NCBI RefSeq assembly: GCF_027922045.1
Contig: NZ_BSEX01000004.1
Location: 62,001 to 126,000, forward strand
DNA from: Microbacterium terregens
GTDB lineage: Bacteria > Pseudomonadota > Alphaproteobacteria > Sphingomonadales > Sphingomonadaceae
Direction: 5' to 3'
Length of the DNA: 64,000 nt
Shown here: positions 16,583 to 25,894 of the stretch, one piece after another
Position numbering within the stretch: position 1 is the first letter of the stretch
Layout: the number at the start of each line of letters is the position of its first letter
Position numbers and translations under genes: made by a program
Notes under the pieces: generated by a model
What the model saw: only the letters and a program-made list of their open reading frames with translations
The model's database searches: none
What the model was told of the DNA's origin: nothing

Positions 16583-18049
16583 ATGACAAAGGCTTTTACG
16601 CCCCGCTCGCGCAAAGTCCGCGTGCTCGCGACACTGGGCCCGGCCAGCAACACTCCGGAGATGATCGCCCGGCTGTTCGAAGCCGGCGCAGACGCGTTCC
16701 GGATCAACATGAGCCATGGCGACCAGGCGTCCAAGCTCCCGGTGATCGCGGCGATTCGCGCGCTGGAAAAGGAATATAACCGCCCGACCACGATCCTCGC
16801 CGATCTTCAGGGTCCGAAGCTGCGCGTCGGCCGCTTCGCCGAGGGCAAGGTGATGCTGGAAACCGGCAGCCAGTTCATCCTCGATCGCTCGGACGCGCCG
16901 GGCGACGCGACCCGCGTCGAGCTTCCCCACCGGGAGATTTTCGCCGCGATCACGCCGGAGGCTCGGCTGCTGCTGGACGACGGCAAGCTCGTGCTGCGCG
17001 TCGTCGAGCATGACGACACCCGCATCGTCACCCGGGTCGAAGTCGGCGGCATGCTCTCCAACAACAAGGGCCTGAACGTTCCGGACGTGGTGCTGCCGAT
17101 GGCGGCGCTGACCCCCAAAGACATCAGCGACCTTCACTTCGCGGTGGACGCGGGCGTCGACTGGATCGCGCTCTCGTTCGTGCAGCGGCCCGAGGATCTG
17201 GCGGACGCCCGCAAGCTCATCCAGGGACGCGCGGCGCTGCTCGCCAAGATCGAGAAGCCGTCCGCCGTCGTACGACTGGAAGAAATCGTCGAGCAGTGCG
17301 ACGGCGTCATGGTCGCGCGCGGCGACCTGGGCGTGGAGCTGCCGCCCCAGTCGGTGCCGCCGCTCCAGAAGCGGATCGTCGAGACCGCCCGCCGGCTGGG
17401 CCGACCGGTGGTGGTCGCGACCCAGATGCTCGAATCGATGATCACCTCGCCGTCGCCGACCCGCGCGGAAGTGTCGGACGTCGCGACGGCGGTCTACGAC
17501 GGTGCCGATGCGATCATGCTGTCGGCCGAAAGCGCCGCCGGCGACTGGCCGGTCGAATCGGTCGCAATGATGGATGCGATCGCCAATTCGGTGGAGCGCG
17601 ATCCCGGCCACGGCGACCGCGTCCACTTCACCATCACCCGTCCCGATCCGACCACCGCCGACGCGCTCGCCGAAGCTGCCAAGAACATCGCCCGCACGGT
17701 CGATGCCAAGGCGATCCTGTGCTTCACCATCTCCGGCTCGACCGCCCGGCGAATCGCACGCGAGCGTCCCGGCGTGCCGATCATGGTGCTGACTCCGAAG
17801 CTGGAGACCGCACGGCGACTCGGCCTGTTGTGGGGCGTCCACGCGGTCCACACCCGCGACGTCGGCTCGTTCGAGGAGATGATCGCCAAGGCGAAGCGCA
17901 TGATGCTGCGCCATCACATGGCCGGCGCCACCGACCGGGTGGTGGTCTGTGCCGGCGTGCCGTTCGGAACGCCGGGCTCCACCAACGTGCTGCACGTGGT
18001 GCGACTGATCGGCGACGAGCTCAAGAATTACGAAAAGAACAAAGCCTGA
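16583..18049 (+). CDS. pyk: Pyruvate kinase
   Basis: This 488-residue enzyme transfers phosphate from phosphoenolpyruvate to ADP in the last step of glycolysis. Visible motifs are TLGPAS and INMSHG at the N-terminus, LLAKIEKP with the catalytic Lys, the metal-binding MVARGDLGVELP, and ATQMLESMI. The C-terminal domain with ILCFTISGSTARRIARERP is complete. A GGATCGAGG stretch precedes the ATG. A strong hairpin follows the stop, and the HAD gene converges from the right. Confidence 0.96.
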   Translation: MTKAFTPRSRKVRVLATLGPASNTPEMIARLFEAGADAFRINMSHGDQASKLPVIAAIRALEKEYNRPTTILADLQGPKLRVGRFAEGKVMLETGSQFILDRSDAPGDATRVELPHREIFAAITPEARLLLDDGKLVLRVVEHDDTRIVTRVEVGGMLSNNKGLNVPDVVLPMAALTPKDISDLHFAVDAGVDWIALSFVQRPEDLADARKLIQGRAALLAKIEKPSAVVRLEEIVEQCDGVMVARGDLGVELPPQSVPPLQKRIVETARRLGRPVVVATQMLESMITSPSPTRAEVSDVATAVYDGADAIMLSAESAAGDWPVESVAMMDAIANSVERDPGHGDRVHFTITRPDPTTADALAEAAKNIARTVDAKAILCFTISGSTARRIARERPGVPIMVLTPKLETARRLGLLWGVHAVHTRDVGSFEEMIAKAKRMMLRHHMAGATDRVVVCAGVPFGTPGSTNVLHVVRLIGDELKNYEKNKA

Positions 18050-18054
18050 GGCCG

Positions 18055-18087
18055 ACCCGGTGCTCCCGGAAAGCGGGAGCACCGGGT
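18055..18087 (+). terminator. pyk terminator hairpin
   Basis: A perfect 14-bp stem (ACCCGGTGCTCCCG paired with CGGGAGCACCGGGT) closes on a 5-base GAAAG loop, six bases after the pyk stop. It is part of repeat copy C and has no T-run, so it may act as a 3'-end stabiliser or a bidirectional block. Confidence 0.65.
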
Positions 18088-18137
18088 ATGCGAACGCCAG
18101 CGCCTGCGGCCCTGGGCTCCTGCCTGCGCAGGAGCAC
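18055..18137. repeat. Dispersed palindromic repeat, copy C
   Basis: The right half, GGGCTCCTGCCTGCGCAGGA, is the inverse of the left half of copies B and D. The left half has been replaced by the perfect pyk hairpin. It lies between convergent pyk and the HAD phosphatase gene. Confidence 0.82.
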
Positions 18138-18144
18138 GTGCTTG

Positions 18145-18777
18145 TTATTCGGGTAGCAACCCCAGCCGCACCAGTTCGGCGCGGAAAGCCGCAGCGTCCG
18201 AGAAATGCACCGCGCGAAGGCCCGCGGCATCGGCGGCGGCCACGTTGGCGAGGTTGTCGTCCACGAACACCGCCTCGCCCGGTGCCAAGCCGAATCGGCG
18301 CAGCGCCAGCGCATAGATCGCCGGATCCGGCTTCACCAGCTTCTCGTCGCCCGACACCACCACGTCGCGGAACCGGTCGAACAACTCGGGCGCGGTCGCG
18401 CGGAACGGCGGCCAGAACTCGCCGGAAAAGTTGGTGATCGCGTAGAGCGGCACGCCCGCGGCATCCAGTTCCGCGACGATCTCGGCCATGCCGGGCACGG
18501 GCCCGCCGATGCTTTCGTTGAAGCGCGGCCCCCAGGCGGCGATCAGCGCGTCATGCTCTGGATAGCGCGCGATCAGCTCGGCCGAAGTCTCGGCGAAGGG
18601 GCGGCCGGCATCATGCTGGAAATGCCATTCCTGCGTGACGACGTCGCGCAGAAACGCCGCGAGCGCCTGATCGTCGTCGATCAGGCGCTCGTAGAGGAAC
18701 CGAGGGTCCCAATGGTAGAGGACGTTGCCGACGTCGAAGACGACGGCCTTGACCGGGTTCGGCACGTCGACCGTCAC
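18145..18777 (-). CDS. HAD-superfamily phosphatase (YihX-like)
   Basis: This 210-residue cytoplasmic protein has HAD motif I VVFDVGNVLYHWD at about 12-24, with the nucleophilic Asp followed by Gly rather than the usual second Asp, as in the DxGN group that includes E. coli YihX. Motif II is AITNFS, motif III has the Lys of KLVKPDPAIY, and motif IV is AVFVDDNLANV. Likely a sugar-phosphate or nucleotide phosphatase; the substrate is unknown. It lies 13 bases downstream of rpmJ and is probably cotranscribed with it. Confidence 0.88.
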   Translation of the reverse strand: MTVDVPNPVKAVVFDVGNVLYHWDPRFLYERLIDDDQALAAFLRDVVTQEWHFQHDAGRPFAETSAELIARYPEHDALIAAWGPRFNESIGGPVPGMAEIVAELDAAGVPLYAITNFSGEFWPPFRATAPELFDRFRDVVVSGDEKLVKPDPAIYALALRRFGLAPGEAVFVDDNLANVAAADAAGLRAVHFSDAAAFRAELVRLGLLPE

Positions 18778-18790
18778 CGAACCGGCAAGA

Positions 18791-18916
18791 TCAGCCCTGG
18801 CGTGCCTTGAAACGGCGATTCGTCTTGTTGATGACGTAGATACGGCCGCGGCGGCGGATCACGCGGTTGTCCCGGTGGCGATCCTTGAGCGACTTCAGGG
18901 AGTTGACGATCTTCAT
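18791..18916 (-). CDS. rpmJ: 50S ribosomal protein L36, zinc-free type B
   Basis: This 41-residue basic protein, beginning [20 protein letters not shown] and ending RRFKARQG, matches the alphaproteobacterial L36. The four zinc-binding Cys/His residues of the C+ form are absent, so this is the C- paralogue type. It sits in the large ribosomal subunit near the peptidyl transferase region. It is read leftwards, just ahead of the HAD gene, and is divergent from the lipoprotein gene. Confidence 0.95.
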   Translation of the reverse strand: MKIVNSLKSLKDRHRDNRVIRRRGRIYVINKTNRRFKARQG

Positions 18917-19069
18917 GACCGGGTTCGCTTCTCGAAATTTGGGCTGACAAAAAGAGGCGCCCGCCTAGAAGCTGACGGCTTCCAAGTCAAGGATGGCGGC
19001 ATTGGAGCGGATGCGGCAAGCCGCGCGTTGAACACGGCACGACGATTCGGGCCGCACAGGAGCCAAGGC

Positions 19070-19687
19070 ATGAACAAGCTCGTACTGGCGCTTACCGCAG
19101 GGATCGCAAGCCTTACCGCGGGCTGTGCGACCACCCAGCGTGCCGCCCCGATCGATGTGACCCGCTTTCACCTCGGTTCGCCCGTGGAGCCGGGCAGCTT
19201 CACGATCGAGCCGCTCCGCACCAACGCGACCATCAGCCCCGAGTACCAGACCTATGCCGACGCGGTTTCGCGCGAACTGAGTCGCCTTGGCTTCACGCCT
19301 ACACGCACCACGGTGAGCAGCGATTCGCGCTATGTCGTCTCGGTCGCATTCCTGCGCGCCACCCGCGGCTATGTGGAAAAGCCTGCACCCTTTTCCGTGG
19401 GCCTGGGTGCCGGCGGCGGCAGCTTCGGCCGGCGCTCGGGCGTGGGCGTAGGCGGCGGCGTGACCCTGCCCGTCGGCGGCGGCCGCCAGCAGGCGGTGAT
19501 CGGCTCCGAGCTCTCCGCCCAGATCCGCCGTCGCGCGGACAACACGGTGGTCTGGGAAGGTCGCGCCATGACCGAGTCGCTGGAGGGCAAGACGTCGAGC
19601 CAGCCGATCACCGTGGCGGACAAGCTTGCCCGCGCCTTGTTCCAGGGCTTCCCCGGAGAGTCGGGGATCACTACCACGGTCAAATGA
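19070..19687 (+). CDS. DUF4136-like lipoprotein
   Basis: This 205-residue protein has a lipoprotein signal MNKLVLALTAGIASLTAGC, with the lipobox Cys at residue 19. The remainder has a DUF4136-type alpha/beta pattern (SPEYQTYADAVSRELSRLGF, YVVSVAFLRATRGYV) interrupted by a Gly-rich loop (VGLGAGGGSFGRRSGVGVGG) before the C-terminal strands. Role unknown; it should be anchored to a membrane facing the periplasm. The ATG at 19070 has an AGGAG site. Its stop overlaps the carboxypeptidase ATG by four bases, so the two genes are coupled. Confidence 0.83.
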   Translation: MNKLVLALTAGIASLTAGCATTQRAAPIDVTRFHLGSPVEPGSFTIEPLRTNATISPEYQTYADAVSRELSRLGFTPTRTTVSSDSRYVVSVAFLRATRGYVEKPAPFSVGLGAGGGSFGRRSGVGVGGGVTLPVGGGRQQAVIGSELSAQIRRRADNTVVWEGRAMTESLEGKTSSQPITVADKLARALFQGFPGESGITTTVK

Positions 19688-20805
19688 GCATCACCGTCAA
19701 CGCCGCCTTCGACAGCGGTAACATCCGCCTCGCCGGGAACGCGGGCGACACGCTGAACCTGGAGATCGTGCGCGATCACCAGTCCGACTTCTATCAGTGG
19801 TTCCACTTTCGCGTGGCCGGCGCCAAGGGGCGCCGGCTGACCTTCCGCATCACCAATGCGGGCGGGTCGGCCTATGCGTTCGGCTGGCCCGGCTACCGCA
19901 CGCGGATGAGCACCGACCGCGTGGCATGGCGGCAGGTCGCCGACACCGACTATGCCGATGGCGTGCTGCGCTGGACGGCGGAGATCGACAGCGACCTCGT
20001 GTGGTTCGCCTATTTCGCACCCTACACGATGGAGCAGCACGACGCGCTGGTTGCACGAATCGCTGGCGAGCCCGGCGTTACCGTGCGCGAGCTGGGCCAG
20101 ACGCTCGACGGCCGCGCGATCGATTGCCTGACGATCGGCACCGGCCCCAAGCAGGTGTGGTTCTACGCGCGCCAGCATCCCGGCGAATCGATGACCGAAT
20201 GGTTCATGGAAGGCGCGCTGGAAAAGCTGGTCGATCCGAACGACGCCACCGCCCGCGCACTGCGTGAAAAGGCGACGCTGCACCTGGTGCCCAACATGAA
20301 CCCGGACGGCTCGTTCCGCGGGCACTTGCGCACCAATGCGGCCGGCGTGAACCTCAACCGCGAGTGGCACACGCCGACGCCGGAGCGCAGCCCGGAAGTG
20401 CTGTGCGTGCGCAATGCCATGGATGAGACCGGCGTCGTCTTCGCCATGGACGTTCATGGCGACGAGGCGATCCCCGCCAACTTCCTAGCCGGATACGAAG
20501 GCATTCCCGCCTGGACCGATCCGCATGGCGAGAAGTTCTACGAATATGGCCGGCGGCTCGCCGCGGCGACGCCCGACTTCCAGCTGGAGCTCGGCTATGT
20601 GAAGTCCGCACCCGGCCAGGCGAACCTGTCGATGTCCACCAACCAGCTCGCCGAACGCTTCGGCGCGGTGTCGATGACGCTGGAGATGCCGTTCAAGGAC
20701 CATGACGCGAACTCCGATCCGGAGTTCGGCTGGTCGCCCGAGCGCTCCAAGAAGCTCGCGCATTCCTGCCTCGACACGCTTGCCGGGATGATCGACGAGC
20801 TCTGA
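19684..20805 (+). CDS. M14-family zinc carboxypeptidase (cytosolic carboxypeptidase-like)
   Basis: This 373-residue protein has an N-terminal beta-sandwich ([20 protein letters not shown]) typical of CCP-type M14 enzymes, then the zinc motif HPGES with ligands His165 and Glu168, NMNPDGS at 204-210, substrate-binding NLNREW at 223-228, the third zinc ligand in DVHGDE (His258), and catalytic Glu in TLEMPFKDH (about 334). No signal peptide is present. It should trim C-terminal residues of cytoplasmic proteins or peptides. Its start overlaps the lipoprotein gene. Confidence 0.9.
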   Translation: MSITVNAAFDSGNIRLAGNAGDTLNLEIVRDHQSDFYQWFHFRVAGAKGRRLTFRITNAGGSAYAFGWPGYRTRMSTDRVAWRQVADTDYADGVLRWTAEIDSDLVWFAYFAPYTMEQHDALVARIAGEPGVTVRELGQTLDGRAIDCLTIGTGPKQVWFYARQHPGESMTEWFMEGALEKLVDPNDATARALREKATLHLVPNMNPDGSFRGHLRTNAAGVNLNREWHTPTPERSPEVLCVRNAMDETGVVFAMDVHGDEAIPANFLAGYEGIPAWTDPHGEKFYEYGRRLAAATPDFQLELGYVKSAPGQANLSMSTNQLAERFGAVSMTLEMPFKDHDANSDPEFGWSPERSKKLAHSCLDTLAGMIDEL

Positions 20806-20845
20806 TCCGTCCGTCCTGCCGTACTCATTTTCTCAAGGAGCCCCG

Positions 20846-21532
20846 ATGCCCAGCCTCGTCCTCATTCGTCACGGCCAGTCCGCCTGGAACCTGGAGAACC
20901 GCTTCACCGGCTGGTGGGACGTCAACCTGACCGAGCAGGGCATCGCCGAGGCGACGGCGGCCGGCGAACTGATGGCGGCCAAGGGGCTCGACTTCGACCA
21001 GTGCTTCACCAGCTTCCAGACGCGGGCGATCAAGACGCTCAACCTCGCACTGGAGTCGATGGGCCGCCTGTGGTTGCCGGTCGAGAAGGACTGGCGCCTC
21101 AACGAGCGCCACTATGGCGGGCTGACCGGCCTCGACAAGGCAGAGACCGCAGCCAAGCACGGCGAGGAGCAGGTCAAGATCTGGCGCCGCAGCTTCGACA
21201 TCCCGCCGCCCCTGCCGGAGGCGGGAAGCCCCTATGACCTCAGCAACGACCGTCGCTATGCCGGCATCGCCGTACCTGCGACGGAGAGTCTGAAGGACAC
21301 GATCGCGCGCGTGCTGCCCTATTGGGAGGCGCGGATCGTGCCCGAGCTCAAGGCCGGCAAGCGCGTGCTGATCTCCGCGCACGGCAATTCGCTGCGCGCG
21401 CTGGTGAAGCACCTGTCCGGCATCTCGGATGCGGATATCGCCAGCCTGGAGATCCCGACGGGGCAGCCGCTGGTCTACGAACTCGACGAGGCGCTCAACG
21501 CGACCGACCGTTACTATCTGCGCGACCGGTAA
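20846..21532 (+). CDS. gpmA: 2,3-bisphosphoglycerate-dependent phosphoglycerate mutase
   Basis: This 228-residue histidine phosphatase-fold enzyme interconverts 3- and 2-phosphoglycerate in glycolysis. The phosphorylated His is in [10 protein letters not shown] (residue 9), [20 protein letters not shown] is the dPGM signature, and the second active His is in [21 protein letters not shown] precedes the ATG. It lies between the carboxypeptidase and purE on the same strand. Confidence 0.96.
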   Translation: MPSLVLIRHGQSAWNLENRFTGWWDVNLTEQGIAEATAAGELMAAKGLDFDQCFTSFQTRAIKTLNLALESMGRLWLPVEKDWRLNERHYGGLTGLDKAETAAKHGEEQVKIWRRSFDIPPPLPEAGSPYDLSNDRRYAGIAVPATESLKDTIARVLPYWEARIVPELKAGKRVLISAHGNSLRALVKHLSGISDADIASLEIPTGQPLVYELDEALNATDRYYLRDR

Positions 21533-21628
21533 CGCCGTTTCGCAGCGTGACACTTCGGGCAGGGCTTCGGCCTTGCCCGGTGCCGTGCCGCTCTCTAGGA
21601 AGCCGGCTTCCTCGCATTCGGGACAGCG

Positions 21629-22114
21629 ATGGCAGACCAACCTCTCGTCGGCATCATCATGGGCAGCACCTCCGATTGGGAGACGATGCGCCATGCAGCA
21701 GACGTGCTCGACGCCTTGGGCGTCCCGCACGAGACCAAGGTGGTGTCCGCGCACCGAACGCCGCGGCGTCTGGTCGACTATGCCGAGAGTGCGGCGGGAC
21801 GTGGCCTCAAGGTGGTGATCGCCGGTGCCGGGGGCGCTGCGCACCTGCCCGGCATGGCGGCCTCGATGACGCGGCTGCCGGTGCTGGGCGTGCCGGTGGA
21901 ATCGAAAGCATTGAGCGGCATGGATAGCCTGCTCTCGATCGTGCAGATGCCGGCCGGCATCCCGGTCGGTACGCTCGCGATCGGCCGCGCCGGCGCCGTC
22001 AATGCCGGCCTGATGGCAGCGGCGATCCTGGCCGTCTCCGACGATGCGCTCGCCGCCCGCCTCGACACCTGGCGCGCCGCCCAGACCGACAGCGTGGCGA
22101 TCGACCCGCAATGA
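21629..22114 (+). CDS. purE: N5-carboxyaminoimidazole ribonucleotide mutase PurE
   Basis: This 161-residue class I PurE has the GSTSDWETM phosphate loop, [16 protein letters not shown], the active-site [14 protein letters not shown], and [20 protein letters not shown]. It converts N5-CAIR to CAIR in purine synthesis. The ATG of purK overlaps its stop by four bases, a typical purEK arrangement. Confidence 0.97.
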   Translation: MADQPLVGIIMGSTSDWETMRHAADVLDALGVPHETKVVSAHRTPRRLVDYAESAAGRGLKVVIAGAGGAAHLPGMAASMTRLPVLGVPVESKALSGMDSLLSIVQMPAGIPVGTLAIGRAGAVNAGLMAAAILAVSDDALAARLDTWRAAQTDSVAIDPQ

Positions 22115-23178
22115 CCCACGCTCCCGGCGCCACCATCGGCATCATCGGATCGGGCCAGCTCGGGCGGATGATCGGCATGGCCGCCGCCCAGCTGGGCTAT
22201 CGCATCCATGTCTATGCGCCCGATACCGGGCCGGCCAACGACGTCGCCGCCGCGCACACCCGCGGCGCCTATGACGACGGCGCGGCGCTCGCCGAGTTCG
22301 CCGCCCAGGTCGACCTCGTCACCTACGAGTTCGAGAACATCGCCGCCGAGCCGATCGCGACGCTCGAGGAACAGGTGCCGGTTCACCCCTCCTCCAAGTC
22401 GCTCCGCGTGGCGCAGGATCGCGTCGCGGAGAAGCGCTTCGTCGAGGATCTCGGTGGCCGGCCCGCCCGCTGGGCGGCGGTCGCCAGCCGCGCGGAGCTG
22501 GACGCGGCGATCGCCACCATCGGCTGCCCCGCGGTGCTCAAGACCACACGCTTCGGCTATGACGGCAAGGGCCAGGCCCGGCTTGCAGGGCCGGAGGACG
22601 CGGACGCCGCCTGGGCGGCGATCGGCGACGGCCCGGCGATCCTGGAAGCGTTCGTTCCCTTCACCCACGAATTCTCCATCATCCTGGCGCGCAGCCCGGA
22701 CGGTACGGTGGTCAGCTATCCGCCGGCGTGCAACGTCCACAAGGACGGCATCCTCGATACCTCGACCGTTCCCGCGCCGGCGGAAGTCGCCGCGCAATGG
22801 ACCGAGGCGGCAGCACTCGCCGGCCGCGTCGCCGAGGCGCTCGGCCATGTCGGCGTGCTGACGCTGGAATTCTTCTGCGGCGCCGAAGGCCCGGTGTTCA
22901 ACGAGATGGCGCCGCGCGTCCACAATTCCGGCCACTGGACGATCGAAGGCGCCGAGACCTCGCAGTTCGAGAACCATGTGCGCGCGATCTGCGGCCTGCC
23001 GCTCGGCCCAGTGCGGATGACGGGCCGCGAGGCGGTGATGACCAACCTGATCGGCGAAGACGCCGATGCCTGGCCCGAACTGATGGCGGAGCCGGGTGCC
23101 CACCTCCACCTCTACGGCAAGCGCGAGGTTCGTGCCGGCCGCAAGATGGGGCACGTCACGCGAGTCGTGCGCGACTGA
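22111..23178 (+). CDS. purK: 5-(carboxyamino)imidazole ribonucleotide synthase PurK
   Basis: This 355-residue ATP-grasp enzyme starts with the [20 protein letters not shown] nucleotide-fold motif and has [13 protein letters not shown] in the ATP-binding lid, EFFC and [14 protein letters not shown] as metal and substrate ligands, and ends HVTRVV. It makes N5-CAIR from AIR, bicarbonate and ATP, feeding PurE, with which it is coupled. Confidence 0.97.
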   Translation: MTHAPGATIGIIGSGQLGRMIGMAAAQLGYRIHVYAPDTGPANDVAAAHTRGAYDDGAALAEFAAQVDLVTYEFENIAAEPIATLEEQVPVHPSSKSLRVAQDRVAEKRFVEDLGGRPARWAAVASRAELDAAIATIGCPAVLKTTRFGYDGKGQARLAGPEDADAAWAAIGDGPAILEAFVPFTHEFSIILARSPDGTVVSYPPACNVHKDGILDTSTVPAPAEVAAQWTEAAALAGRVAEALGHVGVLTLEFFCGAEGPVFNEMAPRVHNSGHWTIEGAETSQFENHVRAICGLPLGPVRMTGREAVMTNLIGEDADAWPELMAEPGAHLHLYGKREVRAGRKMGHVTRVVRD

Positions 23179-23393
23179 GCCTCGCGGGGCGCTGCTCGCG
23201 CCTGCAAGTCCAAGCGTAGCCCTTACTTGGAGCGTCGCCATCTTCGGCGAGCGGTCGTCTCCCTGGCGACCGGCTCGGGCGGAGGTACGCACCTCCCGCA
23301 CGCGCTCCACTTTGAGATGCACGCCGCGCAACTGCCGGCAAGTTCATTGCATTTGCTGCAATCGCGCCGAAACGCCACATGGATGGGGACAGA

Positions 23394-23408
23394 TGCTGCA
23401 CCGCAGCA
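23394..23408 (+). promoter_or_regulatory. Small hairpin in the leader of the short hypothetical gene
   Basis: TGCTGC and GCAGCA pair across a three-base loop (ACC), about 20 bases before the ATG at 23428. Further upstream TTGCA (23347-23351) and TGCAA (23357-23361) form another inverted pair. These may be a regulator site or an mRNA hairpin; I cannot tell which. The rest of the 250-base gap after purK shows no gene. Confidence 0.35.
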
Positions 23409-23427
23409 AACATCTAAGAGGTCCACC

Positions 23428-23556
23428 ATGTTCAGCCTGATCGCGCTGTATTTCGCCTATCGCAACCAGACCGTCGGCGCGCACATCGCACCGGTCTCCA
23501 AGACCACTGCTGCCAACGACCGCGCGATCGTCGCCGAGTTCGCCAAGGCCGCCTGA
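23428..23556 (+). CDS. Short hypothetical protein, 42 residues
   Basis: The frame from ATG 23428 encodes a small protein with a hydrophobic start (MFSLIALYFAY), then RNQTVGAHIAPVSKTTAAND and a helical RAIVAEFAKAA tail. It has an AAGAGG site eight bases upstream and a normal GC-rich codon pattern, so it is plausibly real. I do not recognise a family. It is isolated in the gap between purK and the converging oligopeptidase B gene, with a structured leader. Confidence 0.5.
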   Translation: MFSLIALYFAYRNQTVGAHIAPVSKTTAANDRAIVAEFAKAA

Positions 23557-23620
23557 CGCCCGCGCCGCAACTGCGCGGCGCACTCCCGACGGGCGGAGCC
23601 GCGGCTCCGCCCGCGAGGGC

Positions 23621-25678
23621 TCAGCCCTCGACCCCGAGCTGCCACAGCACGAACGCCATTTCCTCGGCGGCTTCCTTCAGGCTCTCCCACCGGCCCGACT
23701 TGCCGCCATGGCCTGCGCCCATGTTGGTCTTGAGCAGCAGCACATTGTCGTCGGTCTTGGTGAAGCGCAGCTTCGCGGCCCATTTGGCCGGCTCCCAATA
23801 GGTCACCCGCGGGTCGTTCAAGCCGCCCGAGATGAAGATCGGCGGGTACGCCTGCGCCCGGACGTTGTCGTACGGGCTGTACGAGCGGATCAGCTCGAAC
23901 GCCGCCTTATCCTCGATCGGATTGCCCCACTCCGGCCATTCGCCCGGCGTCAGCGGCAGCGTCTCGTCCAGCATCGTATTGAGCACGTCGACGAAGGGCA
24001 CGCTCGCGACCACCGCGCCCCATAGCTCGGGGTCGGAGTTCACCACCGCGCCCATCAGCTCACCGCCCGCCGATCCGCCGGCGATGGCGATCTGCCCTTC
24101 GCTGGTGAAGCCGTGCTCGATGAGCCCACGTGCCACGTCGACGAAGTCGTTGAACGTGTTGGTGCGCTTCTCGAGCTTGCCGTCCAGGTACCATTGCTGG
24201 CCGAGATCGTCGCCGCCACGGATGTGCGCGATGGCGAAGGCAACGCCGCGGTCGAGGAACGACATGCGGCTGGTCGAGAAGCCCGGCGGCACCGCATAGC
24301 CATAGGCGCCATAGGCATAGAGGTAGAGCTTGCCCGTGCCGTCGCGCGGGAAGCCGTTGGGGTAGACCACCGACACCGGCACTTCCGTGCCGTCGCGGGC
24401 GACAATCTTCAGCCGCTCGGTCGCATACTTCGACGCGTCATAGCCGCTGGGGATGGTCTGGACCTTGAGCACGCGCTGCTCGGCGGTGGCGACGTCATAC
24501 TCGATGACGGTACCCGGCGTGACCATCGACTCATAGCCGAGCCGCAGCTTGTCGACGGCGTACTCGGGGTTGTCTCCCAGCCCCACGACATAGCTCGCCT
24601 CCGGGAAGGCGATCGCCGTTCCCTCGCCGCCTTCGTAGCGGTGAAGGAAGATCTGATCGAGACCGTCCTCGCGTCCCTCGACCACGAAGAAGTCGGCGAA
24701 AGTGGTGACGCCGGTCATGTAGAAATGGTCGCTCGCGGGCACGCGCTCGGTCCATTCGGAGGGGCGCTCCAGCGGTGCGGTTACCAACCGGAAGTTCGGA
24801 TCGGTGTCGTTGGTGTGGATGAACAGCGTGCCGTCATGCTCCTCCACATCATATTCGACGTGCGGCTGGCGGGCGCGCACCAGGATCGGCTCGGCGGTCG
24901 GGTCGTCGGCGGGGATCAGCCGGACCTCGCTGGTGACATGATCGCCGGCGGAGATCACCAGGAAGCGGCGCGACTGGGTCTCGCCCACCGACACCCGCCA
25001 GCCCTCGTCCGCCTCGTGATACAACTCGACGTCCTGGTCGATCGGCGTGCCCAGCCGATGCAGCCGTGCATTGTCGGTCCGCCACTGGTCGTTGGCCAGG
25101 CCGTAGAGGAAGCCCGAGGAGTCTGCGACCCACACCAGTTCGGACAAGGTGCCGGGAATCACGTCGTCCAGCAGCGCGCCGGTGGTGAGGTCCTTGACCC
25201 GCGCCTCGAAGCGTTCGGAGCCATTGTCGTCGATGGCATAGGCGAGGTAGCGGCCGTCGGGGCTGACCGAGAGGGCACCCAGGCGGAAATACTCCTTGCC
25301 TGCGGCCAGCGCCGGCTCGTCCAGGATCAGCTCGTCCGCGCCGCCTGAGACGGGCTTGCGCCACCAGCGGCGATATTCCCCGCCGGTCTCGAAGTCGGAC
25401 CAGTAGAGCCAGTCGCCGTCCTTCTGCGGGACGGTGGCGTCGTCCTCCTTGATCCGCCCGCGCATCTCCTCGAACAACCGGTCGGTAAGCGGCTGGTGGG
25501 GCGCCATCACCGTCTCGAAATAGGCGTTCTCGGCTTCCAGGTATCCGAGCACGTCCGGATCGGTGACCTCGGGATAGCCGGCGTCGCGCAGCCAGGCCCA
25601 GGGGTCCTCTACGGTGATGCCGTGGCGTTCGAACTGATGGGGGCGCTGCTCTGCGATGGGGGGCGTCGGGTGGTTCAT
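23621..25678 (-). CDS. ptrB: Oligopeptidase B (S9 family serine peptidase)
   Basis: This 685-residue protein has an N-terminal strand and seven-bladed propeller (VSPDGRYLAYAIDDNGSE, GLANDQWRTDNARLHRL) followed by an alpha/beta hydrolase domain. The catalytic Ser is in GGSAGGELMG near 535, Asp in SGGLNDPRVTYWEPAKW near 620 and His in MGAGHGGKSGRWES near 656. Length and motifs fit oligopeptidase B, which cleaves short peptides after basic residues, usually in the cytoplasm; no signal peptide is seen. Repeat copy D lies just upstream of its start. Confidence 0.92.
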   Translation of the reverse strand: MNHPTPPIAEQRPHQFERHGITVEDPWAWLRDAGYPEVTDPDVLGYLEAENAYFETVMAPHQPLTDRLFEEMRGRIKEDDATVPQKDGDWLYWSDFETGGEYRRWWRKPVSGGADELILDEPALAAGKEYFRLGALSVSPDGRYLAYAIDDNGSERFEARVKDLTTGALLDDVIPGTLSELVWVADSSGFLYGLANDQWRTDNARLHRLGTPIDQDVELYHEADEGWRVSVGETQSRRFLVISAGDHVTSEVRLIPADDPTAEPILVRARQPHVEYDVEEHDGTLFIHTNDTDPNFRLVTAPLERPSEWTERVPASDHFYMTGVTTFADFFVVEGREDGLDQIFLHRYEGGEGTAIAFPEASYVVGLGDNPEYAVDKLRLGYESMVTPGTVIEYDVATAEQRVLKVQTIPSGYDASKYATERLKIVARDGTEVPVSVVYPNGFPRDGTGKLYLYAYGAYGYAVPPGFSTSRMSFLDRGVAFAIAHIRGGDDLGQQWYLDGKLEKRTNTFNDFVDVARGLIEHGFTSEGQIAIAGGSAGGELMGAVVNSDPELWGAVVASVPFVDVLNTMLDETLPLTPGEWPEWGNPIEDKAAFELIRSYSPYDNVRAQAYPPIFISGGLNDPRVTYWEPAKWAAKLRFTKTDDNVLLLKTNMGAGHGGKSGRWESLKEAAEEMAFVLWQLGVEG

Positions 25679-25738
25679 GCCCGCCCATGTGGGCCGGGAC
25701 GCCTGCGAAGTCGAGGGGAGCCAACGCTTGCATCTATC

Positions 25739-25816
25739 GTGCTCCTGCGCAGGCAGGAGCCCAGGGTTTCAAGCGCTGTGGCACGTGGCCCTAGGCTCCT
25801 GCCTGCGCAGGAGCAC
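25739..25816. repeat. Dispersed palindromic repeat, copy D (complete)
   Basis: This is the most regular copy. The left arm has CTCCTGCGCAGGCAGGAG then CCCAGGG; the right arm has GGCTCCTGCCTGCGCAGGAG and is its reverse complement apart from one or two bases. The AAGCGCTG centre is shared with copy A. It lies between the 3' end of rlpA and the 5' end of ptrB, both read leftwards. Confidence 0.88.
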
Positions 25817-25894
25817 AGGAAGGAAGGACGCTCCGCACCCTCTTCCGGTACCCCGCTCAGGCCGGAACACGGCTGGCTGGGATCTAGGGCGCCC

